Position numbers and translations under genes: made by a program. A stretch of DNA of 64,000 nt. Origin: Astragalus membranaceus (Eukaryota > Streptophyta > Magnoliopsida > Fabales > Fabaceae). This document shows, in pieces, positions 1 through 8,803 of this stretch; the stretch's first letter is position 1, and the number at the start of each line of letters is the position of its first letter. The notes under the pieces were generated by a model. The model did no database searches. It was not told the DNA's origin and saw nothing but the letters and a program-made list of their open reading frames with translations. The stretch covers positions 38,164,916-38,228,915 of the forward strand of contig CM076847.1 of assembly GCA_039519185.1 (NCBI GenBank). The letters are read 5' to 3'.

Positions 1-13
1 GGCCGTAACCGAG

Positions 14-562
14 ATGGCATCGCCCACCACAAAGAGAGAAATTCAGAAGCTCACCGGAATGATAGCAGCGCTGTCCCGATTCATTTCAAAAGCAGCCCAC
101 AAGTCCCTGCCTTTCTTCAAACTCCTTAAGAAAGAGACGGGTTTTGAGTGGACCACCGAGCAAGAGCAGGCACTGAGCCTTTTGAAAGAAACCCTTTCCA
201 AACCACCCATTTTGACACGTCCCGAGGAAGGGGAAACATTATACTTATACCTTGCTGTGGCCGATAAAGCATTGAGCGCAGTGCTCATCAGGGAAACCAA
301 CGCGGGCCAGAGGCTGGTATACTATGTCAGTAAGGCGTTACAGGGACCCGAGTTAAGATACCAAAAAGTGGAGAAGGTCACCCTGGCAGTCGTGATCGCA
401 TCCAGGCGCCTTCGGCCATATTTTGTTGCGCATCAAGTAGTGGTTCGAACCAATCAGCCCATCAGCCAAATATTACACCGTCCCGACCTAGCTGGAAGAA
501 TGATCAAGTGGGCGGTCGAGCTCTCAGAATTTGGGATCAAGTACGAACAAGACCGGCCATGA
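14..562 (+). pseudogene. Tat-gypsy pol fragment: RT connection and gypsy RNase H
   Basis: About 180 residues with the typical gypsy order after the RT palm: a segment like IQKLTGMIAALSRFI, the FEWTTEQEQALSLLKE stretch, then the RNase H-like block with YYVSKAL, YQKVEK and a final QILHRPDLAGRMIKWAVELS run. It would degrade or help process the RNA strand during reverse transcription. The frame ends at a TGA just after YEQDRP, while the next domain continues in another frame from about position 553, so one base has been lost near 549-552. The apparent Met start is internal; the true protein began upstream of the window. Confidence 0.85.
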
Positions 563-1790
563 AGGCTCAAATTTTGGCGGACTTTGTGGCTGAGATGACA
601 ACGATACCGCGCAAAGACAAAGCGGAAACGGCATGGACCCTCCACGTGGATGGGTCCTCAAACAGCAAAGGGAGTGGAGCCGGGTTGATACTTGAAAACT
701 CAGAAGGACTCATGGTGGAGGTGTCCCTGACCTTTTCGTTCTCCACATCCAACAATCAAGCGGAGTACGAGGCTTGCATAGCCGGTCTACAGCTGGCCAA
801 AGATTTTGGCGCCACGCAACTTGAGCTCCACACCGACTCACTGTTGGTCGTCTCGCAGATCAACACAGCATTTGGAACCTATGATCCGGTGCTGCAGAAA
901 TATCTTGCCAAGGTACGTGAACTCCTTGGATGGTTTAATAAGGCAGAGGTGAAACACGTACCCAGGGGAGAAAATACCAGGGCTGATATACTCTCCAAGC
1001 TGGCCAGCACCAGGACACCAGGGAACCTTCGGAGCGTCATTCAAGAAACTCTGTCTAGTCCCAGCATCCTCCTAAGCAATGGATCGCATACCTTCATTCT
1101 CACCGTCGAGGCGAGCCAGAACTGGATAACCCCAATCCGTCAGAATATTCTCGAGGGGCAAGAGCCCGCCAACGCCAAAGAAGCAGCTTCCGTGAGGAGG
1201 CGCGCAGCATCATACTCGGTCATCGAAGGACGACTTTTCCGTAGGGGCTTCTCTATTCCTCTATTAAAATGTGTAGAAGGACCAGAAGGAGATTACGTGC
1301 TCACAGAAATCCACGAGGGGATCTGTGGACAACACCTGGGAGGACGAGCCCTCGCGGGAAAAGCACTCAGGGCGGGTTATTACTGGCCAACCATGAATGA
1401 AGATTCGCAGAATCATGTAAAGAAATGCGAGAAATGCCAATGGTACGCTGACGTGCATGTCGCCCCCTCCTCTGAACTGACATACCTAAGCTCTCCCTGG
1501 CCTTTTTCTTGGTGGGGAATCGACCTTCTAGGTCCCTTCCCGCCTGGCCCAGGGCAGGTAAAGTACTTAATCGTGGAGGTCGATTACTTTACCAAATGGA
1601 TCGATGCCGAGCCCTTGACCACGATCACGGCGAAAAATTGTATGAAGTTCTTCAAGAAAAGTATCATGACCCGATTCGGCATACCGGAGGTGGTCATCAC
1701 CGACAACGGCACGCAATTTGCGGACAAAGGTTTCACACAACTGATGGCCGACCTGGGCATCAAACACCGTTTCACGTCAGTGGAACACCC
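553..1790 (+). pseudogene. Tat-gypsy pol fragment: archaeal-type RNase H and integrase N-terminal and core part
   Basis: Continues pol after the frameshift. It starts with AMKAQILADFVAEM and a second RNase H domain (WTLHVDGSSNSKGSGAGLIL, then NNQAEYEA and LHTDSLLVV, supplying the acidic residues). After a linker comes an integrase zinc-binding region (HEGICGQHLGG ... CEKCQWYA) and the catalytic core with WWGIDLLGPFP and ITDNGTQFA, giving the first two acidic residues. Near 1785-1790 a run of C has gained one base, so the frame leaves the integrase before the catalytic Glu and ends falsely at 1857. Dual RNase H architecture is established for plant Tat elements. Confidence 0.88.
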
Positions 1791-2362
1791 CCCAGACCAA
1801 CGGACAAGCCGAAGCAGCAAACAGAGTAATTTTAAGAGGTTTAAAGAGGAGGCTTGACGAAGCAAAAGGCTGCTGGCCGGAAGAGCTACCTTATGTCCTT
1901 TGGGCCTACAGAACCACCCCTCACTCGTCGACAGGTGATTCGCCCTTCCGGATGGCATACGGGACAGAGGCGGTCATACCCGTCGAGATCGGAGAGTTGA
2001 ACTGGAGAACCAAGAACCCAACCCCCTAGGAGACCAATGATCAAAGACTCCACGAGGAGCTGGACTTCATCGAGGAAGTCAGAAGCCAAGCAGCACTAAA
2101 AGATCTGGTGATCAAACAAAAGATGGCTGCAAGATTTATCGACAAAGTGGTTCCCAGAACCTTAGGGGTCGGTGACCTAGTCCTACAAAGGGCAGACATA
2201 GGTTTGAAAAACAGGTCCCAAGGGAAGTTAGCTCCAAATTGGGAGGGTCCATACAGAATAATTGCGGAAACCGGAAACGGAGCTTTCCAGTTGGAAACTC
2301 TGGCCAAGAAACCAATACCGAGAACTTGGAACACAGATAAGCTAAGAAAGTTCATTATGTGA
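1791..2362 (+). pseudogene. Tat-gypsy integrase C-terminal part
   Basis: The third frame carries the rest of integrase: NGQAEAANR with the catalytic Glu, then LPYVLWAYRTTPHSSTGDSPF and YGTEAVIPVEI, which are standard gypsy integrase blocks. An in-frame TAG at 2027-2029 breaks it. After the stop, the C-terminal domain continues (GDLVLQRADIG ... GKLAPNWEGPYRI ... TWNTDKLRKFIM) to a TGA at 2360-2362, the natural end of pol. No chromodomain is seen, as expected for Tat rather than chromovirus elements. Confidence 0.85.
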
Positions 2363-2540
2363 ACAAAGACAAAAAGAAATGTTAAACCAATGTAACAACT
2401 TGGGAAGTTACTAAACGAAACGAAATTTTACTCTTGTAATTCAAAAGACATCACGTTACGATTACAAGTTCTACTCTGACTCACTGCCGCTTACCAGAGC
2501 CTGCAGGCAGAACCAAGCATGAGTCAACCTGCTCGGTTCA

Positions 2541-2930
2541 CGAAGCGGCATATCGAAAAGGTCGCAACCTCTAATGGGTGAGTTAAATTCGGATAGAATC
2601 CGATAAACTCCTGTTAGAGTCCCTAGAGGGGCAAAGTGGCGTCGCAAGATGTCACTAGAGGTTGTCACAACCTCGAAGCGGCATATCGAAAAGGTCGCAA
2701 CCTCTAATGGGTGAGTTAAATTCGGATAGAATTCGATAAACTCCTGTTAGAGTCTCTAGATGGGCAAAGTGGCGTCGCAAGATGTCACTAGAGGTTGTCA
2801 CAACCTCGAAGCGGCATATCGAAAAGGTCGCAACCTCTAATGGGTGAGTTAAATTCGGATAGAATCCGATAAAATCCTGTTAGAGTTCCTAGATGGGCGA
2901 AGCGGCGTCGCAAGTGTCACAACCTCTAGT
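2541..2930 (+). repeat. 133-bp tandem repeat, about 2.9 copies
   Basis: Units begin with CGAAGCGGCATATCGAAAAG at 2541, 2674 and 2807, so the period is exactly 133 bp. Copies one and two are almost identical; the third diverges after about 110 bp. Each unit contains an internal GTCGCAACCTCTAATGGG and GATGTCACTAGAGGTTGT. It lies in the 3' untranslated region of the Tat element. Such arrays can seed satellite DNA. Confidence 0.93.
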
Positions 2931-3307
2931 GAGGAATTTAAATCGGACGTATTCTGATAAGCTCCTGACAGAGATAACATTGCCACGAGACGATAGGAGG
3001 CGATACGTTCAGAAGCGTGAAAAATAGGCAAGACAAAGAAAACGTAGATATAACGTAAAATCATCAGTTAAGCTCCATAGGACAAAAAGAAATTACAAAT
3101 CAAGAACAACTGAACGTCTGAACAAAGAAGCTAGGAAGTCCGCCCGGAAGTTACCTCAATGAATCAGAAGCCGCAAAGACTAGCGGGAACGTCAATGAAG
3201 GATGATAAGAGAAACTCCCCTGAGCACCAAGCAATCCCAAAAAATTTATAGGTGAGAAGGCAGGTTAAAAATCAGGAGGAAACGGCAAAAATAAAACAGA
3301 GTGCTAG

Positions 3308-3420
3308 GCACACGCCCACGCAAAACCAGCACCCATAGGAGCAGCCAGCGCCCAGGAGGGCGCCTGGCAGGGCGCCAATCAAGGCAGCCGGCGCCCATGA
3401 GGGGGCCTGGCAGGAGGGCA
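3308..3420 (+). repeat. GGCGCC-rich short repeat, first cluster
   Basis: Several degenerate copies of a unit with the core CAGCGCCC and GGGCGCCTGGCAGG. It is the same unit as the larger cluster 300 bp downstream, from which it is separated by a C homopolymer and unique sequence. Confidence 0.75.
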
Positions 3421-3504
3421 CTGTCAACAACGTAAGTACACGGTAACGAACGACAAATACTTACCAAGAAGAAAAGACATTGAAACAAGTGGAGTCTACT
3501 CCTT

Positions 3505-3522
3505 CCCCCCCCCCCCCCCCTT
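3505..3522 (+). repeat. C homopolymer
   Basis: A run of about 16 C between TTC and TTAAAG. Low-complexity tract inside the Tat 3' region; length is likely unstable and prone to assembly error. Confidence 0.9.
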
Positions 3523-3732
3523 AAAGAAGGCGCTCCAATGATGGATTGGTTCCCTACTTTCGAAATAAGAAAATGTGAGTTAGCGTTTCACCCAACGCCC
3601 AGGGTCTGGCAAATCGACTTGGTCCATATCCACGACGTAGAAGCCCAATATGCCTGTCACCTTAAGAAATGCTCAAAAACACAAAAAAGACAAAATGAGC
3701 AGTGCAAAAGAAAGCAAAGTGCTAAGCACCTG

Positions 3733-4050
3733 TCTACACAACCAGCGCCCATGAGGGCGCCTGGCAGGGCGCCAATGAGGCAGCCAGCGCCCAGTAGGGC
3801 GCCAGTCAAGGAAGCCAGCGCCCATGAGGGCACCTGGCAGGGCGCCAGTCAAGGCAGCCAGCGCCCATGAGGGCGCCTGGCAGGGCGCCAATGAGGCAGC
3901 CAGCGCCCAGGAGGGCGCCTGGCAGGGCGCCAGTCAAGGCAGCCAGCGCCCAGGAGGGCGCCAGTCAGGAGCAGCCAGCGCCCAAGTGGGCGCCTGGCAG
4001 GAGCAAGCAGCTCCCAGCAGAGCGGCGCCTGGCAGGGGGCAGTCGGAAAG
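3733..4050 (+). repeat. GGCGCC-rich tandem repeat, main cluster (unit about 42 bp)
   Basis: A degenerate array with the unit CAGCGCCCATGAGGGCGCCT followed by GGCAGGGCGCCA and a short spacer, repeated about seven times with base changes and length variants. The palindrome GGCGCC recurs within each unit, so the array reads as Ala/Pro/Arg-rich in all frames of both strands. No coding function is claimed. Confidence 0.85.
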
Positions 4051-4463
4051 CCCTTCGCGGCAGGGTGGTCAACACTATGCAGTAAGACGCCCACGAGAGC
4101 ACCAAACCTTGACCCGCCAAATCTGCTCCATTATAGGCCATCCAGCACACGCTAGGAGGGAACGACGCCCAAGGCACCCAAGAGGGCGCCAACCTCAGAG
4201 CGCTCGACACAAAGCGATGCCAACACCAGGATACGTCACCCTAGCTTGGTACCAGGTACAAGAATTACACCGAAGGAGGTGTGAGTCACGGCCGCGACCA
4301 AATAATCTCGAACGACCTGTCAAGACAGACGAAGCAACGCTCAGAAAAAATTTCTCCTATGACAGAACTCGGCCGCTACAAAGGCAGTGTCCCGCATAAC
4401 CTTACGGAGCCGGCAAACTGACAAAAAACTTTTAAGCCAAGACCATCCTCCGGAATAATCTCA

Positions 4464-4477
4464 GCTTGGGGGGCAAC
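4464..4477 (+). other. Polypurine tract of the Tat element
   Basis: The purine-rich GCTTGGGGGGCAAC lies directly before the TG that opens the 3' LTR at 4478. The TTGGGGGGCAA form is typical of Tat/Athila-like plus-strand priming sites. Confidence 0.7.
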
Positions 4478-4873
4478 TGTTTTGGAGTCAACCAGAGGGT
4501 CCCATTAGCAAAACCAGGAGGTGCGCTTAGCAAGTCAGATGGATCAGCCCAACCAATTCAGCCCATATCCACCTCATGCGAGCCCAGTATGCTTGGACGG
4601 TCAAGATCGACTCTACCCATCCGACGATCCATAAGAGGGCACGATTCCCTATAAATACAGGCAAACTTTGCCCTTACAAAGGTTCGCACTCTAATCCTTA
4701 GTACCTTCACTCTAATATTCTATATACTGACTTGAGCGTCGGAGTGGCTTGCAGGTACCCCCCCCGGGCGCTCATTGAGCTTCCGTTAGGACAGCGAGAG
4801 ACCTGACCTCCTGTCAGGACAGTAAGGGACCTACCAACAGCAGCCGACCTAAAACGCTGCTCGGTACAGAACA
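4478..4873 (+). mobile_element. 3' LTR of the Tat element (396 bp)
   Basis: Opens TGTTTTGGAGTC after the polypurine tract and ends CTCGGTACAGAACA. A TATA box (CTATAAATAC) lies at 4649-4658, followed by a transcription-start region with ACTTGAGCGTCGGAGTG, a motif class seen in the R region of many plant Tat LTRs and also in the separate LTR at 50776. The 5' LTR is outside the window, so the target duplication cannot be verified. Confidence 0.8.
4650..4657 (+). promoter_or_regulatory. TATA box in the Tat LTR
   Basis: TATAAATA preceded by CCC and about 220 bp before the LTR end, the expected position for the U3/R boundary of a 396-bp LTR. Confidence 0.7.
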
Positions 4874-5459
4874 TATATTATATTCTATTATTATTTCAAT
4901 ATTTAATAATATATTGAGGATTATTATTTTTCCTTTAATTTTCAAGTAAATAATTTATTCAGTGAAAGAATTTGAAATGCTAAATGTAATAATTAATGCA
5001 TTCAAATGTAACTTTTGGTAACTGTATAAAGAAATGATTGACTTTTTTGAGAAATCAATTGTGTATATAAACAAACTTCTTGGGATACAATTTCTCACAA
5101 AACATATCCATGTTTTATGACCTTCATATTGATTATCGAACGTTTTTACTTCTTTCTTTACATTTCCTTTTCTACTTGTAAAGACCTCTGCCATTAACGT
5201 TTATAAATCATTATATCAAATCAATGCAGCACCAAATGATTGCAGTATATATGTGTGCACATAAATAATGATGTGGCCAATGCAAAGTAGAACCCTATCG
5301 ATCCCAGCTCTCTAAACAAGGGCTTCATCCTAATCAACAGTTGGACCAGTAAGTTATATTGCAACTTTAGAGATAGATATATTCATGATTTCAATTTTAC
5401 TGATAGTGGACTTCCTAGAACCATTTTGGTTTCTTTACTTTGTGATTTAAATTTGTATG
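4874..5459. repeat. AT-rich intergenic repeat, related to 7880-8275
   Basis: No gene. The first ~220 bp are a diverged copy of the block at about 8020-8275: both share ATGCTAAATRTAATAATTRATG, CATTCAAATGTAACTTTTGG and AATTGTGTATATAAACA. The remainder to 5459 is unassigned. The two copies bracket about 3 kb of other repeats and may be pieces of one older element split by insertions. Confidence 0.6.
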
Positions 5460-7407
5460 TGAAAAGAACTTCAACTTTGGGCTGACGGAACCCTTTATGG
5501 ATTTGAATATAACATAACTTGACGGAAATAAACTATCACCATAACTTCCTACTGGCATAAATACCAAAAGGATAACTAAATGACATAACTGAACAGCAGT
5601 TTACATGAGTCATTTCTTAATCATAGTTCAAATCCAAAAAACGGTCTAGACTTAGTACATTAACTTGGTTACAAGCTCAAAGGCTAAATCATCAAAATAC
5701 ATTACATAACCATTAACTAGGGTGGACTAAGCAATTATACTTGACCCCTAAGGATCACATAAACTCAAGTAACCACAATAGCAGCTTACTTATTCTCGAA
5801 TTGCTTGGTCTAGCCCTGTTCATATGAAAAACACAACAACATAAACAGTGTCTTTTAATTTCTGTTTAACCTCTTTAGCATAATCCAAAAGAAATCTGAA
5901 CTACGTCAGTTTCAGCGGAGAACCCAACCCGACCTTAGCTGAGTAACAGTCTTGGGCCTTGAACTCAAGAGCCATGACCTCCCATTCCAAGTATATATGC
6001 TAATTAACCTCTTGGGATCGTCATCCCCTTAGTGTTTTATGCACGTAATTACTTAGACACTTTGGGTTTTCTCACTCATTGAAACATCGGGTATAATTCA
6101 TCACATGGATAGGAAAAGACATGTGACCGTTCATATGCTTCATAGACATACCTCGAATTATTACAAAATGGTACAATTTCATCATCTTATACCAAGGCAT
6201 AAATCAACATTTTAATCATCATATGGTACAATTGACATATATAAGGAATTTGATTAAGGTTGTTAAACAATGCATTTGAAGGTGAGAAACCAAGGAAACA
6301 AACTGAGTACCAGAAGAAAACACAACCCCTGTGTTTTCAAACCACGGGCATGTTTTTATTTTAAAATTTTTTGTGTGGAACACAGAAGAAAACACGGCTA
6401 CCCGTGTTTTCTAAACATGGGCATTTTTTTTGGCCCTGGCAGCAATTTTGTTCAGTTTGGTCTCCTAACTTCAACTACTTGTTACTCAAATCCTTTACAA
6501 TCGAAAACACAACTAATCACAGACACATTATCAATAACTAAAACTTCATTAAGTGTAGTTTGAAACACTAAAACTTTAGCTTAATAACAACCAATTTCAT
6601 GAAACAATCAACACACAATGTAGCATTTTAGTCTTGTTTAACTTCAATTTAAAACTCAATTTCTGAAATTCATTCAAATCACCAAGCATGCATTCCCAAT
6701 CTCTATGACAATATCATCCTAAGACCAAGTTAACCAAAGAAAGAAATAGAAGGGGGTGAAGAACTCACATTCAAGAAGAATCCTTTAACAACAAGGCTAG
6801 AGCTACTTCCAAAACTGCAATGAGCTTTCCAAAATGCCACCAAAATTCGAAATGCAGCTACCCACTTCTCACTTGAGTGCTCTAATACCAAAAATCAGCT
6901 TTTAAACAAGATCCTTAGCTCCTATAGTCCACATGCAATAGCTCACCCTTCACTTACTATCCCTCCAAATGACATGGATTTCAGAACTCAGAAGAACCGT
7001 GTGGGTGGTTTGGAGTGTTTTAAGGTAGTGACAAGAATCTAGACAAGAAGAAGATGAAGGCAAGTGATTTGTTGAAGAGAAAAGAGGAAAAACTTCATCT
7101 TCTTGAACTTCTATTCCTCTCACCCTAGCTCGCCTCTCACTCTCTCTTTTCTCTCCATTTCTGTTTTGTTTCCTCTTTAGAATGAGAGAATCGAGAGAGT
7201 ATATGTTTGTCTTTAGCTAAACTAAAGGAATAGATTGGTTGAGTACAACAGAATTACTTTTAATTACTACCCCGCTCCCCCCCGAAGTTGCAACACTAAA
7301 TCTATTCTATTTATCAATCAAGTTCAAATAAAAATCATTTAATCACTTAAAATTACTTAATAATCAAAGTAATTAAAATTATTACTTGGGGGGGGGGGGG
7401 TGTTACA
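5460..7407. mobile_element. Chromovirus-like LTR fragment
   Basis: A non-coding block ending ...GGGGTGTTACA at 7407, the 3' terminus typical of Tekay-type chromovirus LTRs. Its left half is a diverged copy of 10756-11300: both contain ATAGTTCAAATCCAAAA, a GGATCGTCATCCCC motif and GTTTTCTCACTC. A TGTAACACC-type start is not visible, so the left end is truncated or misplaced. It holds two short hairpins near 6316-6411 and a G homopolymer at its very end. Orientation follows from the terminus only. Confidence 0.5.
6316..6411. other. Two related perfect short hairpins
   Basis: Stem GAAAACACA/TGTGTTTTC (6316-6324 with 6330-6338, 5-nt loop), then stem GAAAACACGG/CCGTGTTTTC (6388-6397 with 6402-6411, 4-nt loop). 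Both are preceded by CAGAA and followed by similar CATGGGCAT or CACGGGCAT sequence, so the hairpin unit is itself repeated about 72 bp apart. Confidence 0.75.
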
Positions 7408-7622
7408 AGGTCCAAGTGGTAACTGGACTTGGATCCCACCCCAAGGTCTGTGTTCAAATCTTGGGTATGGAAAAAACTCTGTTGGGAGGGGAGAACCACA
7501 CATACCGGCCGAGCCAGGTATACACGTGGTAAGCCAGGTTACCCAGTGTAGATTAGTCATCAGTAAAGCCGGTGAAAACTGCGCACCAATATCATGGTAC
7601 CCAAAAAAATTCCATAGATAGA
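7408..7622 (+). mobile_element. tRNA-derived SINE-like unit
   Basis: Directly follows the LTR end. It begins AGGTCCAAGTGGTAACTGG, which fits a degenerate pol III A box, and 45 bp on has GTCTGTGTTCAAATCTTGG, a B-box-like match. A region with GATTAGTCAT follows. A-rich sequence comes after it. Size and order fit a plant SINE of about 200 bp, and the GATTAGTC segment recalls the Au SINE family. No clear target duplication was found and the exact 3' end is uncertain. Confidence 0.5.
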
Positions 7623-8343
7623 TGTTTGCATGGACGGAAAAACAAAATTTAGGAAACTATAGGTATAAAAAACAAAAAAAAAAAGTTCTAGAGACAATAA
7701 TCAAAAACATCTTTATTTGAAGGGACGAAAAAAGATAATTAAGCCTTTATTTTATTTTTTATAAGTTTGATTGTACCTATAAGTGTTTACTAAAACTTAA
7801 AAGAGTAATGGCGTTGAATATAATATAAATGGAATATTTTACCAACTTAAATAATTCTATCAAATAAATTATTAAGCAAGTGTTATGTATTAAATACTAT
7901 TATTATTTCAATAATAGAGTATTATGTATTAAATTCTATTATTATTAAGTAAGTATTATGTATTAAATTTCAAATAAATATTATAAATTAAATTCTATTA
8001 TTAAGTATTATGTATTAAATTCTATTAAGTAAGTATTATGTATTAAATTCTATTATTATTTCAATAAAAGAGTAATTGCGGATTATTATTTTTCTTTTAA
8101 ATTTCAAATAAATATTTTTCTTTCAAATAAATAATTTAATAAGTGCAAGATTTTGTAATGCTAAATATAATAATTGATGTATTCAAATGTAACTTTTGGT
8201 AATTGTACGGATAAGAAAATGATCGACTTGTTTGAGATATTAATTGTGTATATAAACATACTTCTTGGGTAGATATGATACATATTGTAGATATGATACA
8301 TTATGATATGCTTTATTTCTTTATTGTATAGTAAAATGGGTAT
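7623..8343. repeat. AT-rich region with short tandem repeats
   Basis: No gene. Multiple imperfect repeats of TATTAAATTCTATTATTA and AAGTAAGTATTATGTATTAA between 7880 and 8060, then the block shared with 4880-5090. It ends at the copia LTR boundary at 8344. Confidence 0.6.
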
Positions 8344-8614
8344 TGTTATGGAGTCAACCAAAATAGAGCAAGAACAAGAATAGGAAAATGAGAGAATAGT
8401 AGAAATATTGTATTGTACTCTTCAAGGTGTGTTCTACATTGTCATGAGTCCTATTTATAGGACTCAAGTCTGGTAACCTACAAGTGAATTAAAGCCTAAC
8501 ATAATATGCCATTAACATATACGATTAAGAGAAATTACAAGAAATGAAGGTCTTTCACTACTAGGAGTTACAAGAGCATTAGGAATGTAGAGAGACATCC
8601 AATTATTCACAACA
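8344..8614 (-). mobile_element. 3' LTR of the copia element (271 bp)
   Basis: On the minus strand it opens TGTTGTGAATAATTGG after CCAAGGGGGAG and ends GTTGACTCCATAACA. On the plus strand this is TGTTATGGAG...ATTCACAACA. A TATA box on the minus strand (CTATAAATAG) lies at 8451-8460 inside a short palindrome GAGTCCTATTTATAGGACTC. Confidence 0.82.
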
Positions 8615-8803
8615 CTCCCCCTTGGATGTCTAGAAGGATATGCCTCATTAAAATCTTACTAAGAAAAAAACTTAGTGAGAAAAAATCTTAGTGAAGGAAA
8701 AAGAGTACAATATCCTTTGCTTAAGGGATGCCTCGTTAAAAACCTTATTAGGAAAATCCATTGGGACAAAATCGCGGTGAAGGAAAAAAAGTGCAGAACA
8801 TAT
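8615..8803 (-). other. Copia polypurine tract and short 3' untranslated region
   Basis: Minus-strand CCAAGGGGGAGTGT abuts the LTR at 8614/8615. The rest, up to the end of the coding part at 8804, carries repeated TAAAAACCTTATTAGGAAAA-like sequence and no ORF. Confidence 0.7.

Larger units (their letters stand above)
2363..4477 (+). other. Long 3' untranslated region of the Tat element
   Basis: Between the end of pol and the polypurine tract lie 2.1 kb with no convincing coding potential. It contains a 133-bp tandem repeat, two clusters of a G/C-rich GGCGCC-containing repeat and a C homopolymer. Apparent ORFs of about 80-190 residues here are Ala/Pro/Arg/Gln-rich readings of the short repeats and are open in several frames on both strands. 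Long repeat-bearing 3' regions are usual in Tat elements. Confidence 0.75.
1..4873 (+). mobile_element. 3' half of a Ty3/gypsy Tat-lineage LTR retrotransposon
   Basis: The window opens inside pol. In order one sees the end of RT with its connection and gypsy RNase H, a second archaeal-type RNase H, integrase, a 2.1-kb untranslated region with tandem repeats, a polypurine tract and a 396-bp 3' LTR with TG...CA ends. The second RNase H between the gypsy RNase H and integrase is the hallmark of the plant Tat lineage. Coding parts are broken by at least two frameshifts and one stop, so this is a dead copy. Its 5' half lies outside the window. It is a different family from the Ogre-like elements further right: protein similarity is only at domain level and the LTR is unrelated. 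Confidence 0.88.

Noticed and set aside
3538..4399. Ala/Pro/Arg/Gln-rich ORFs of 110 and 191 residues
   Set aside because: They are readings of the GGCGCC tandem repeat, open in several frames and both strands, with no domain and no start context; the protein repeat follows from the DNA repeat.
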